Assembly: GCA_029255685.2 (NCBI GenBank)
Contig: CM055314.2
Location: 12,456,059-12,520,058, forward strand
DNA from: Silene conica
Taxonomy: Eukaryota; Streptophyta; Magnoliopsida; Caryophyllales; Caryophyllaceae
Length of the DNA stretch: 64,000 nucleotides
Direction: 5' to 3'
Position 1 is the first letter of the stretch. The number at the start of each line of letters is the position of its first letter. The translations under genes were made by a program, and so were the position numbers. The notes beneath the pieces are model-generated. The model was not told the DNA's origin, did not search any database, and worked only from the letters and a program-made list of their open reading frames with translations. Positions 1 through 12,499 of this stretch are shown in pieces.

Positions 1-259
1 CCAAGGTTTCAATGACCCGAATTTCGTTCAACAAAATCCCAACCTCAACAGCCAAATGCCAAAGGGGAACTCTCAAGTTGGGTCCCTAGAAATGACTATG
101 GGTTTGCTTTGCCTCTTACCAACACCCCTCATCAAGAACCATCGAGTGAGACTCAAGTGGTTGAATTACTCAAGCTTGTGAAGAATATGCAAACTACCCA
201 CAATCAAGAGATGATGAACTTGCGGAATGGCAACCAAAAGGAGATAAGAGAGATGGAGG
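1..259 (+). pseudogene. Athila-like gag fragment (5' part, off-window start)
   Basis: This is the interior of a retrotransposon gag-like reading frame that begins before the window. From about 109 the frame reads a Gln/Glu/Asn-rich, probably helical segment with no zinc knuckle visible. The upstream bases are readable only in another frame, so at least one frameshift is present. At 259 the frame is cut by the CACTA element. Deleting that element and one copy of its AGG duplication makes the frame run directly into the Athila-like segment at 4621, which proves the two pieces were contiguous. Family assignment rests on the protease part downstream. Confidence 0.75.
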
Positions 260-284
260 CACTACTACAAAACCTCATAACTAC

Positions 285-520
285 ATCAGTGAATGCACAT
301 GGGTTTTTTAAAAAGCCTATGTAGTAAATAATGCACATAGGTTTTTTCAAAAATCCGATGTCCTAATTTAGTTATTTACATCGGTTGTTTTTTACAACCC
401 ATGTCCATGACTGACGGTATTAATGGACATCTGTTGTTTTGTAAATCCCATGTCCATTAGCTGTTTATTTACATCGGCTTTATGACTAATCCCATGTCCA
501 TTCCGTTACTTCTTTTAATA
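285..520. repeat. Left subterminal repeats of the CACTA element
   Basis: Several diverged copies, in both orientations, of a short unit containing CCCATGTCCATTA and ACATCGGTTGT. The same motifs recur near the other end. In this superfamily such repeats bind the accessory transposition protein; binding here is inferred. Confidence 0.7.
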
Positions 521-1679
521 CATTGATTCTTTTTATTCATAGCAACACCCCTCCTTCATACATTCATTTTTTCATACTTTCATCTCTTTCAATTTTTTCT
601 TCAAATTTCGACATTTCAAGAACTGAGTGAATAATGATCTGAGCAAATTAAACAAAAGCCCTCTACTTTCGTCCTCAAATTTCAAGATCTGAGTGAATAA
701 TGATCTAGGGTTTGCGAAAAAAATCATTTTTTTGTCAAAAATTCCTTAATTCGAGAGTCCTTCATTTGAAACTTATCTCCGCCTTCCCATCACCAAGTAA
801 GTTCCTTTCTTTTTAATCTTTAATTTGCTAGTTTTATCTTTTATTTTCGAAATTAGGGTTCATCTTTTTCGAATTTGAGGGTTTTCTGTTTGCGATTTTC
901 TGAGTTGCTTTCGAATTCTATAAAGTATATGCATCCTATAAAGTATAAAGGTAGAAATTGTACGAGTTTATAATGTAAGGAGCTACATGTTAGTCGTATT
1001 GTGAATTGTTTTTAAGATGGAATCTCTTGTGTTTATGAAACTGAGGCGGTACTCATAAGCTGAAGGGTCCAGACTGTATCTCGTGAAGCTTATTTCACTG
1101 TTGTTGAAGGTATATTCTTTATAAACTGAAGGGTCCAGTCGTATATATTGTGAATTGTTTTTCCTAACTTACCATATTATTGGCTGGCTGCTTCCCGAAC
1201 TTGTAATCTCAAATTTTTGATGGCAGAACTCGAAGATTGCTACTGGTAGCTATGGTGAAAGTAGCCGCTATAGTGAAAGTAACTTGTTTATAGTTTTAGT
1301 TCAATTCTTAAACCCTCATATTTGACTGTTTCAGTTTTTCATGTGCTTCAAAGTGAATTATATTTTCCATGTGCTTCCACGTTCACTATATTGTTAATTG
1401 TTAATTGGGACGCCATAGGCGCAGGACTTGATTCAAGAGTTACAGATACAAGTGGTGCCAAGCGCCGAAGCGGGTTTCCTGATTTTGGAGGTACCCTCTA
1501 TCCTCTACTCCATTAATAATGGTTAAGTTACTTGACTTGCGAGGAGAAATTGATATAATCTATGATGGATATTTTATTTTTTAGTTGATTGTAAGGTATA
1601 CATTTTAGGGTAATATTTTATTTTACATGTTTCGAAATGAACTGTAAACTTTGAGCTGGGATACAAGAATTTTGTTCAA

Positions 1680-1728
1680 GTTGTTGAATAAGTTGTATTA
1701 TTACATTCGCTGTCAGGTTTTCTCGGCT
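1680..1728 (+). repeat. 49-bp direct repeat, copy 1
   Basis: Identical by eye to 2959-3007. Copy 2 begins where the captured aminotransferase exon stops matching its family, so this repeat marks a rearrangement breakpoint inside the CACTA element. Confidence 0.85.
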
Positions 1729-1918
1729 GGACCTATCTTCATAAGTATCAAGATGGTCCCTCCTGATGTTCACTTTGTATTTTACAATGTTGCAACTAGG
1801 TATGCGTCTCCGATAACTTATTTGTATGTATATATCAAGACTACAAAAGCTATAGCTTTGGAATGTGGAATCCTAGCTTCGGTCTCAAGACTGCAAAAGC
1901 TATGATTGATTTGTTATA

Positions 1919-2064
1919 GTCCCTCCGTCTCAGTGATATGTTTACACTTTCTTTATTTCCCCCTCAAAGAATAAAAGAAGTGTAAACATCCCACTGTAAC
2001 AGGGGTAATACTATTTAGATTTTTGGAAAGTTTTAATTTAAAGTAATGTTAGGGAGGGAGGGAG
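1919..2064. mobile_element. Stowaway-type MITE
   Basis: About 146 bp bounded by TA dinucleotides (1917-1918 and 2065-2066). The ends are GTCCCTCCGTCTC and the near-inverse GGGAGGGAGGGAG, the typical CTCCCTCCGT ends of Stowaway (Tc1/mariner-type) MITEs. It is nested in the CACTA element just upstream of the captured aminotransferase exons. Confidence 0.75.
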
Positions 2065-2153
2065 TACTTAATTGTATGGATGATGGATCCAATATTGGTG
2101 AAAAAAATTCATGTAAAAGAAGTGTAGAGTACGTAGTGAAAAGTTGAGCAGAA

Positions 2154-3022
<869 letters not shown>

Positions 3023-3636
3023 TAATGTGTAATCCTCTTATCAGCTTTTCACCCAACCTTCTTCTAATTCAATTCAGCAAATGCAGGTTCACCAATCAGT
3101 TCAAATTTCCATTCATAATATTCAGAGTTCATCAGTCTCAGCAGGTCTACACATCTGGTGTACTTGAAACCCATGCCAGCTACTCAGTCTGATCCTCATC
3201 TCTACACATCACTAAAAGCTCTCTGATCCTTAACACTTTCTGCACCCAACCAGGTCTGTTTGTCCATTTATTTATCCTAATTCCATCTTTTTGAATGAAA
3301 TCATTAAGTAAAAATGTTAATATTTCAAAATTATTTTCAAATTTTAAGTTACTTTTAATGTTTTCCTACAAAAAGATGGTCTTACTGTAGAATTGCTCAT
3401 TCCTTAATGATTAATTTGATGGGTGTTTAGGTCTGTCGCAACTTATTTTGCTGGTCTTTCTTCTTGTTGCTGGACTTGTTTCACCCACACTAAGTTATTT
3501 TATAGATATATCATTAAATCTTAGTCTCATGTCCTAGGGTATCATAGACTAATGGCTCGGAAACATTTAATTGAGTCTAATCAATCTCAAACGCCTGTAA
3601 AGTTTGGGTACTCGCTTGATTCTCCTTTCTTTTATA

Positions 3637-3957
3637 CAGCAACCAACAACAAGAGCCTACGACAACGAGCAGTAGCAGCAACAACAGTCAGTAGTAGTAG
3701 CAACAACAATCAGTACCAGTAGGCAGCAGTTAACAGCAAAATCAACAACGAGTAGCATCAGCAATAGTTAGTAGCAGCAGAAGTAACAACAACCAGTAGC
3801 ATCAGCAGTAGTTAGTAGCAGCAACAACCAACACTTAGTAGCAAGAGCCTACAACAACGAGCAACAGAAGCAACAACAAACAACATCAGCAACAACAAAC
3901 AACAGTAGTAGCAGCAACGAGCATCAAGCAGCAGTAGCAAGCAGTAGCAACATCAAC
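3637..3957 (+). repeat. CAR/CAACAG-rich low-complexity tract
   Basis: About 320 bp of imperfect CAGCAACAA/CAGTAGTAG trinucleotide-like repeats within the CACTA element. Frames are interrupted by TAG, so it does not encode a polyglutamine protein. Confidence 0.8.
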
Positions 3958-4199
3958 CTTGTATGTAGTTTGATTTCGAAAACATTGTGCGTCTTCTGCA
4001 CTTTAACAGTATATATATGTATTATTGTACGTATTATGACGAACAACCTTTAATTTGTTTGGTTCGTTCTTGAAACAATGTATGACGACGAACGACTTTT
4101 GTTGTCGTAATTAGTAGTGAAAAGGCTCCGTTTTCGTACAATCCCGGATTTTGGCATTATATTGGCAACAGGAATTTTGATTCCAATTTTTTTTAAACA

Positions 4200-4600
4200 A
4201 AACCACATTAAAGGACAGAGGTTGTAAAAAATCTGATGTATACTACCCAATAATAGACATGGGATTTTGTAAAAAACTGATGTATATAACAGCAATAGAC
4301 ATGGGATTTAAACGAAAGTCTGATGTAAAAATCAACAATAGACATAGGATTATTTTTAAGGAAAAACTGATGTAAATAACATTAATGGACATAGGATTTT
4401 TACATATTAGACATGGGATTTTAAGAAAGTCCGTTGTCCATTATAAGCAATAGACATAGGATTTTTGAAACATCCGATGTCCATTAGAGTAATGCACATC
4501 AGTTGTACAACCTATGTCTATTACAAACTAAAGGACATAACTGAACTCTACATCGGTTCAAAAACCTATGTCTATTAGTCAAAAAATCCTATGTAGTAAG
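4200..4600. repeat. Right subterminal repeats of the CACTA element
   Basis: At least seven diverged copies of a roughly 45-60 bp unit with GACATGGGATTTT followed by CTGATGTA. They mirror the motifs at 285-520 in inverse orientation. Confidence 0.75.
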
Positions 4601-4617
4601 CAACTTTTGTAGTAGTG

Positions 4618-5495
4618 AGGCTAGAGTCGCTTCCCAAGCCTTAGCCAATCCTCAAAGGCCTCCGGACGGTTTTCTAGCTCAAGGTCAAAGCTCGAGAGAT
4701 GCTTCAAAACATCATGGGGTTAATGCAATCATGACAAATGCCGATGAGCAACCAATGCTTGAAACCACTAGTAGCGGAGAAAAACCTTCACTTGAGCAAC
4801 TCATGACGGTTTTTGGAGGGGATATTGAGGAGGAAGCAATGGTGATGGTGCCCGTTGTTTCTCCGGAGACTAGTGATCAAGATGGGATGAATGAAGATTT
4901 ATTTGTGATGGAACAAGTCAAAGAATTTCCAAAGAAGAAGAGAGTTGAAGGGAAAGCGAATGTTGAGAAAGGAAAAAGTGTGGTTGAAGAAGAGTCCGAA
5001 CATGAAGAAGGGCTCATTGAGAGGAGAGTTTGTGAGTTCTTCCGAAAAATTACAAAAGGAGATCCTCGTTGTGAGGAATTGATGAAACTTGTAGAGGAGG
5101 TGGAAACAACAATCCCCTCTCGAGAAAAGAAAAGAGAAGTGAATGCAATCATGTCCGCCAAGAAAGTCCCAAGCACCCTCCCTATCAAACTCGGAGATCC
5201 GGGTAGCTTTTCGATAAATTGCTATGTTCAAGGGAAGAAGATTGAGAATGCCTTATGTGACTTGGGAGCAAGCGTTAGTGTCATGCCTCTAGCTATGGCC
5301 AAGAAATTGGACATCAAGAATTTGTCTCCCGCTACAACTTCTATCACTCTTGCGGATGGTACCGAAAAACTTCCTCTAGGGGTACTTGAAGATGCTATTG
5401 TCAAGGTGGGAAATCTATCCATCCCCACCGATTTCTTGGTAGGCCATTCTTGGCCACCGGAGGAGCTACTATTGATGTCAAGAGAGGAAAACTAT
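4618..5495 (+). pseudogene. Athila-like gag-protease segment, frameshifted
   Basis: This continues the frame cut at 259 and reads an acidic, lysine-rich linker and then an Athila-type aspartic protease. Landmarks are KLGDPGSFSINCY, the active-site variant CDLGASVSVMPLA and a beta-rich LADGTEKLPLGV region. At about 5437 the expected stretch before the GRPFLATGG motif is missing, and that motif continues in another frame. A small frame-breaking deletion has therefore already killed the protein. The piece ends at the ACTAT target duplication of Tat copy A (5491-5495) and resumes at 17309. Confidence 0.85.
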
Positions 5496-6020
5496 TGTTT
5501 TGGTAAAATTTCTACCGGGTCAATGTTTATGTGATGCGGGTCAAAGTGTCAACCAATATAAAGACTAACGTAGAAAATGAATACGAAAATTAAAGAGATA
5601 AACAACGACACAAGAGATTTTTGGTGACGCGGAAAAACCCGTTGAGGGAAACAACCGCGGGGGGAACGGAATCCCACCAATATTTTTACTATGATCGAAG
5701 ATTTTCACTGTAGGGACGGATTACAAGTATTTTTCGAGAGTAGTAGGGTTTTATAACGTATGAACTGAATTAATAAAATGCCCTAGCTTCCTTTTTATAG
5801 TTGCGGATTTGAGCTCAATCAATTCGGTTTCTGGTGCTGGAATATGGGAGGGAATATAGGGGAATATCCTCTTAGGGTTTTGACCCGTTCCCTTCCTTCA
5901 ACAACTCTTTTTCTGCTCTGGTCTGCGTCTAGTCTGCGTCTAGTCTGCGTCTGTAATGGGCTGCTGCTCCTGGGACTACTTATGGGCCCAGCATTGTGAT
6001 GAGGATTTTTGGGCTAAACA
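5496..6020 (-). repeat. 3' LTR of Tat copy A
   Basis: 525 bp. On the - strand it begins TGTTTAGCCC and ends CCAAAACA. A TATA-like CTATAAAAAG lies at 5791-5800. Confidence 0.95.
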
Positions 6021-6035
6021 ATTTCCCCCAAATTT
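6021..6035 (-). promoter_or_regulatory. Polypurine tract of Tat copy A
   Basis: Reads AAATTTGGGGGAAAT on the - strand, directly abutting the 3' LTR. It is the expected primer site for plus-strand DNA synthesis. Confidence 0.85.
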
Positions 6036-6267
6036 CAGCCTAACTTGGCTTCAATTGGGCTGGAATTTTATTCGGCTCCTAAGCGTGCTTCTGGGGTTTT
6101 ATTGAGGTAGTTGGGAAGTCTAGGCAACTGTTCACAGCCGTTCCTTTGTCCCACTTGCCCCACTTGTCCCATCACTTCATTAACTGCTTGTCCCCTTGTT
6201 ATCACTCTTTAACTCTTCATCTTTCACCTTTTGAATTCAACTTTCAAATTTTAACTCACTTGCTTCC

Positions 6268-6279
6268 CTTATAAATACC
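6268..6279 (+). promoter_or_regulatory. TATA box of the Tat antisense gene (copy A)
   Basis: CTTATAAATACC lies about 130 bp upstream of the antisense gene's ATG, in a pyrimidine-rich region between the polypurine tract and the gene. It is conserved in copy B at 42177-42188. The promoter role is inferred. Confidence 0.6.
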
Positions 6280-6405
6280 TCTTTTAACCACACTCTTTTA
6301 CCTTTACCATCTTCACACTTCACTTTCTTTCTTACTTCCTTTCTTGCTTTTTCTTGCTTTATTTTTGCGGTAAATTTCTTTTACCACAACTTTCGATTTT
6401 ACACA

Positions 6406-8520
6406 ATGTCTGCCCCTGGATCTTCTTCTGCTACTCCTTCTACCACCCCTGCTCCTGAGGGGTCCTCTGGGTCCAGTTCTGCTTCGGGGGATTATTCTGG
6501 TCCTTTCCCGTCGCAGAAATTACTTGCGGCTAAGCACTTATGCGACTCTTCTTTCAACGAATCTCATGCTTCTTTCATCAAGCTTCGTTTTGGATTCCCG
6601 GAGGGAGTGGTCTATCACTTTCCTTTCGCCAGCGAGAAGGCCGATTTTGAGAGGGAGGGATGGACTTGTCTCTATGAGTATCCTTTCCGTCTGGGTCTCA
6701 GGTTTCCTTTTCCTGACTTGATTGTAGATTTTTTGAAGTTAACCAAACTTGCTATGTGTCAGATTGCTCCGCATGCATGGAGAATTTTACTCAGTATTTG
6801 TGCTCTGAACCGTGAACGGGGGCTGAACATCGGTGTGGCTGACTTGGGGCAGTGGTTCGCTCCTCGTTCTCTGGGTCATTCTCAGTGCACAATTCGTAGT
6901 CATGATAATATGCCTTCTGCCATTATTTTTTCTACCACTACGGATGATAGTAAGTGGTTTACCCGTTTTATCTTCGTCAAGATTGACACATTGCCTTCCT
7001 CTCCTGACTATATTTTCTCTGCATGGCAGCCCGTGGAAGGTACTGGTTTTTGCTTTAGCATTCCTTCGATTTTTCTTACTTTATTGCTTCTTCGTTTGTT
7101 TCTGACGATTTGTTAGTCTCTGCAGGTCGTAACTTGGCTAAGTTTCCTGACTCTGCTGATCCTCTTGCTTCCAAGGCCAAGCTTCTGGACCTTCCTCCCG
7201 AGGAGAGGACGTTTTCCAAACTGGTCCGGGATGCTGCTGTTCTGGTGGTGAAGAAGGAGGGTATGGTATTTTCGGTGTTCTTTGCTTTCTTTGGGTGGTC
7301 CTGCGTTAATTCTATTCTGATTTCTACTGTCACCTTTTCAGGCAAGCCCAGAGTAGATGTGAGCAGGGTAATGCAGCTGCGCAGAAAGAGTTTGGCTTCT
7401 GTGGACGCGGGGTCCTCGAAGAAGACAAAAATAGACGTTGTGGAGGGGAGCTCTGCTGGAGCCGGGTCCAAGGCTGCCTCTATTGAAGTTGATACCGTTG
7501 ATCTGGTCCAGGAACCTGTTGCTGAGGCTCCCTATGTCGATCCTTCTCCTCTCAAGATTCCTCCCTCCATTCCTACTCCTGGTTACAAGCCAGTTTTGGA
7601 GCAGCTGCCTCTGCCACCTTCTGGAGAAGGTTTATCCTCCTCTTCTTCTTTGCGCCTGGAGCTCCCAGCGGATTTTGGTGGGTCCAGGACCCATCTCTGG
7701 CCTACTTTGGACTCACTACTTTTCCTCGCCTCTGCCTCTATTATGGAAACTCGTCCTTTTAAGGACTTGATCAGGCGCACTGCGGAGGTTTCCTTTGAGG
7801 TAACCCTCCTTTCTCCATCCCTTTTCTCTTCTCTTTTCTTTCTTCTGTTTTCCCTGACCTGGTCTGGACATCCAGGTCCTGGAGCTGTCACTTTGTGCTA
7901 AACGACAGAGTGAGGCTTTGCTGGCTGAACTCCATTGCTCGAAGGCAGCTCAATCTGAGGCTCTGAGGAGGAGGCAGGAGGTGGAGAGGATGCAGGAGGC
8001 CCAGGCGAAGAAGGAGCGGGAGTTATCAGAGAAGTTAAGATTGGAGGAGACCTTGAGGGAAAGTCTGCGGCAGGCTGTTGAGCGTTCTCGCCAGGATGTG
8101 GCTAAGGGCCAGGAGATGCTCAAAGCTCAGGAGGAGGCTTCTCAGAACCAGCTAGCCACGGCTCACTCTAAGCTGGAGAGGGCCTTGACTTCAGAGGCGG
8201 AACTGGTGCTGAAGGTGGAGGCTCTGGAGCAGAAGAAGGCTGGTCTGCAGAGGGCGTTAATTGAAGTTGTTGCTTATACTGCTGCTGAGACCCGGGTGAA
8301 GTGTGTTCGGGAGTTCCAGGAGGGTAGCCATACTACCTGGGACTTAGCAGCTTTGGAGAAGGCCTTTGCTTCTGACTTTCCCGAGGGTTTAAACATGGAC
8401 CTGATTTCTGACGATGATGAGGAAGAAGATGGGGTGGGGTCCCAAGACGTTGGAGAGGAGGTGACCTCTGACCCCACCGATGCTGATGTAGCTGCTGCTG
8501 GGCCTACTCCTGATGAGTAG
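6406..8520 (+). CDS. Antisense spliced gene of Tat copy A (putative gypsy-type transposon protein)
   Basis: Four exons with GT-AG introns keep one frame: 6406-7039, 7126-7260, 7342-7799 and 7876-8520, giving 623 aa. It runs opposite to gag-pol and ends tail-to-tail with pol. The N-terminus is Ser/Thr/Pro-rich. Residues about 45-210 hold a conserved domain with FPFPDLIVDFLKL and IAPHAWRILLSI, resembling the plant family called putative gypsy-type transposon (Transposase_28). The middle is basic then Pro/Ser-rich. Residues about 420-560 form a long Glu/Lys/Arg/Gln coiled coil and the tail is acidic. Extra antisense genes are known in Tat elements, but their function is not. This copy is open, while copy B is broken. 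Exons are inferred from frame and splice sites. Confidence 0.8.
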
Positions 8521-8957
8521 GTCTTTAAAAATTTATCTGCTGGGCCCTAGTATGGGCGTTAATATTTTGTTTTTGAACTTTGGATGCCCCTGCGTGGGCT
8601 TAGCTGTTGTAATTTTTGCTGCTGGTCCGGGTGGACCAGTAAAAACAATGCTGTTCTGGGGCTGCCTTGGGCAGCCTTTCTTTTAATCGTATGACCCCCG
8701 TTGTATGAGGTTTTGTTCTTATCTTGTTGCTTTCTGCCGTTTTTCTGGCGTTTTCTCTTTTGTACATGCATGTTTCGTTTGTGTTTTGGCCATCGCTGTT
8801 TTGGTGTGCTGGCCTGGTGTTTTGTATACCCATCCCTATACTGGGGTGCCAGGCTTAACTTAGGTTCTCCTGCGATCAGTGCAGATTTCCTCTTTAGGTC
8901 AGTCCACTAGGATAAGTCAATTCTGGTCCAGAAAATAAGTAGTGAAAATTTTCTTCT

Positions 8958-8992
<35 letters not shown>

Positions 8993-9181
8993 ACTAAGGT
9001 TTGAAATTACAAGATTTAGATTACTAAACTTTAAAAAATATAAGGCAAGATATTATTCTAAACTCAGGTTTATATATAAAAAATATAAAGGCAAAACAAA
9101 ATTTTAGGCTGAACCAGAGTAAACTTTATACAGAATAGAACCTGAGTCTAAGGGAGCTGCTCTGGTCTGGTGGAGGCACCT
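8521..9181. other. Spacer between convergent antisense gene and pol, Tat copy A
   Basis: This 660-bp non-coding stretch separates the stop codons of the antisense gene (+) and pol (-), so it should contain both 3' ends. A T-run of more than 20 bases lies near 8960-8986. No gene seen. Confidence 0.7.
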
Positions 9182-12100
9182 TTAGACGATATACTTTTTT
9201 AAGTGAAGTATATTCCATGATCTGGGTATCATTTCCCCTTCCATTGTCATTAGCCTGTAGGCCCCATTACCAACTATGCTCTCGATTTGGTATGGACCCT
9301 CCCAGTTGTAGGCGAATTTTCCGGCTTGTCGGTTTTTGGTGTTTTGGAACACCTTTCTCAGGACCAGGTCTCCTACTTGCAGGGTTCTGATCCTGACATT
9401 CTTGTTGTAGCTTCGAGCCACCATCTGCTTGTACGAGGCCATTCTGACATAGGCACTGGTCCTGAGTTCATCAACAGTGTCCAGGCTACTGGTCAATTCC
9501 ACTTGGTTCTGGCCCTCAGTTATACGCCCGTACCTGTGGGTTGGGACTTTGACCTCAGAGGGAATTACCGCTTCTGCTCCGAAGACAAGGCTGAAGGGGG
9601 TCTGACCTGTTGCTACTTTCGGAGTAGTTCTGTCAGCCCACAGGACCAGAGGAAGTTCCTCTGCCCATTTCCCTCCCATTTCTTGTAGTTTCTTTTTCAT
9701 ATTCTCAATGATGATTTTATTACTAGACTCAGCTTGTCCATTGGACTGGGGGTTCCTAGGGGTAGATTTCTGGAGTGATACATTCCACTCAGCACAGAAA
9801 GCCTTGGTTTTCTTCCCAATGAATTGGGAACCATTGTCACATATTATTTCTGAAGGTATGCCAAATCTGGTGAATATATTGCGCTTAATAAAAGAGATGA
9901 CCTGTGCTTCGGTGGTCTGGGTGAACGATTCTGCTTCGATCCACTTAGAAAAGTAATATGTCATGGCTAGCATGTATAGCTTGTTTCCTGGTGCTCTGGG
10001 GAGAGGTCCCACAATATCCATCCCCCACTTCATAAAAGGTCACGGGGATATGATCGGGTGCAGAGGCTCTGCTGGTTGGTGATTGACAGATGCGTGCCTT
10101 TGACAGGCGTCACATTTCCTTGCATACTCCTTCGCATCCTTGCGCATTGTGGGCCAGAAGTATCCCATTCTGAGGGCTCTATTGGACAGGCTTCTTCCCC
10201 CTGCATGATTTCCACAGTCCCCGCTGTGGAGGTCATGCAAGACTGTCTGTGCCTCAGTCTGGTCCAAGCATCGCAGATATGGCCCTGCTAACGATTTCCG
10301 GAACAGGATTCCATCAATTAGTAGGAATCTGGAGGCCTTCATTCTGAAACTGCGTGCTTCTTTCTTACTGCTGGGCTGGATATCCTGCTGCAACCAGTCC
10401 AGGTATGGCTTTCGCCAGTCTTGTTCTGACTCCTGGTCTGGGTTGTTGCTGCAGATAGGTAGCTCCTCCTGGTCCGAGTCTGGTCCAGGAATGGCTGGTC
10501 TGAGGACATGGGTGATTGGAATACTGGCTACGTCGGCTGGTTTGAAGGTTGAGCCTAGAGTTGCCAGTGCGTCTGCTTCTGCGTTCTGATCTCTGGGTAC
10601 TTGCTGGATGCAGAATTCCACGAATCTGCTGATTAACTCCTTTGCTACACATAAGTAGGCCGCCATTGTGGGGTCTCTTGCTTCGTACGTTCCGTTGACA
10701 TGGTTCACAATTAGTTGTGAATCACTGTATACATTGACATGGTCAATTCCCATGTCCAGGGCTAGATGTAGTCCCAGGACGAGGGCTTCATACTCAGCCA
10801 CATTATTTCTGGTCTTGAACTCACATCGGACTGCCTGGGTGATTAGATCCCCTTCTGGCGATCATAGGATCAACCCAACTCCGGACCCTCTGGCGTTTGA
10901 AGCTCCATCCACTCGTAACTCCCAGGTGCCTGGTTTGACACCCTAGTGTAGGTGCAGGATTTCCTGCTCTGCTTGGGTCTGAAGTGCTGGGCTGAAATCG
11001 GAGACGAAGTCTGCGAGGGCTTGTGACTTTATGGCTGTGCGTGGTTCAAACTGGAGGTCATATCCACTGAGGTGCACAGACCACTTAGCCATTCGTCCTG
11101 ATAATTCTGGCTTTCTCATAACCGTCTTGAGTGGGTGATTGGTAACCACTGAGATGGTATGAGACTCGAAGTATGGACGCAGCTTATAGGATGCTGTGAC
11201 CAATGCCAATACTAGTTTCTCCAGTGAGGTATACCTTGCTTCTGCCGGCAGTAATGACTTGCTGACGTAGTACACCGGGTGCTGAGATCCCTCGTGCTGC
11301 CGGACCAGAACTGCACTTACTGCTGCTTCGGTTACTGAGAGGTACAGGAGCAGGACCTCCCCCTGCTCTGGCTTGGATAACAGGGGTGGGCTGCTCAGGT
11401 ACTGCTTTAGTTCCTAGAATGCTTTTTCGTGCTCTGGTGTCCAATCAAACTTCTGGCTTTTTCTAAGGATATCATAGAATAATCTGCACCGGTCTGAGGA
11501 TCTGGAGATAAACCTGCTCAGGGATGCTACTCTTCCCGTCAGACGCTGCACATCTTTTGGTTTCTGGGGTGATTCCAGCTGCAGAATTGCTTTGATCTGT
11601 TCTGTGATGGCTTCTATCCCCCTCTGTGTTACCATATACCCCAGGAATTTCCCACTGGAAACTCCGAAGGTGCACTTAGCTGGATTTAACTTCATTTTGT
11701 ACTTCCGGAGGGTGTTGAATGTTTCCTCCAGGTGCTGGGTGTGGTCTGCTGATTGCTTGGATTTGACCACCATGTCATCTATGTAGACTTCCATATTGCG
11801 TCCTATCTGATCTTTGAACATCATATTGACGAGCCGCTGGTATGTGGAACCAACATTCTTAAGGCCGAAGGGCATTACGTTGTAGCAGTAGATGCCTCTT
11901 TCGGACCTGAATGCTGTCTTTTCCTGGTCTGCCGGGTCCATTTTGATCTGGTTATACCCGCTCCAGGCATCTAGGAAAGTCAACATTTCGTGGCCTGCAG
12001 TGGCGTCGACCATAGCATCTATATGTGGCAAGGGGAATGGGTCCTTGGGGCAGGCCTTATTCAGGTCTGTGAAATCCACGCAGACCCTCCACTTGCCGTT

Positions 12101-12496
12101 CTTTTTTGGTACCACCACTACATTAGATAGCCACTCAGGGTACCTGACTTCCCTGATCTTTCCTGCTTCTAGAAGGTTGTCCACTTCCTGGTTTATGATC
12201 TGATGTCTTTCTACTGCGAACTTCCTGCGCCTCTGCTGCACTGGTCTGAATCCTGGATCTATGCTGAGCTTGTGCGTTATGATTTCTGGGTCTATGCCAA
12301 TCATGTCCTTGTGGGACCAGGCAAAGCAGTCTATGTTCTTTCGGAGCAGCTGGAGGAGCTGCCGGCGCAGATCTCCAGAGCACTCTGAGCCTACGAACAC
12401 GGTCCTTTCTGGGTGCTGCTCATCCAGGTGGACCTCATCGATTTCTGCCTGCTGGGGCTCGATGTACCCCCCCTGGATGTGCAGTTGCTGTAATTG
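9182..12496 (-). pseudogene. pol: pol of Tat copy A: RT, RNase H, second RNase H, integrase
   Basis: One continuous frame broken only by four stops: TAG at 11416-11414, TAG at 10945-10943, TGA at 10864-10862 and TGA at 10042-10040. RT shows PKKNGKWRVCVDFTDLN, PFGLKN and YIDDM. The first RNase H follows. A second, RNase H-like domain has VDGAS, NVAEYEAL and VYSDSQL. Integrase has an HHCC zinc-binding region ending CDACQRH, then the DDE residues in MDIVGP, ICDNGSQF and NGQAESS. The usually conserved TDYF motif reads TYYF here. Compared with copy B, every one of the four stops is a C-to-T or G-to-A transition. It follows the gag-protease stop in the same frame. Confidence 0.92.
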
Positions 12497-12499
12497 CTA
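12491..12499 (-). promoter_or_regulatory. Candidate stop-codon readthrough site between gag-protease and RT (copy A)
   Basis: The gag-protease frame ends with TAG followed by CAATTA, and the RT frame continues with no frame change. UAG-CAR-YYA is the established leaky stop context in plants. The same bases occur in copy B (35980-35988). Function is inferred. Confidence 0.6.

Noticed and set aside
3637..3957. Possible polyglutamine coding region
   Set aside because: TAG codons break the frames; it is low-complexity DNA in a non-autonomous transposon.
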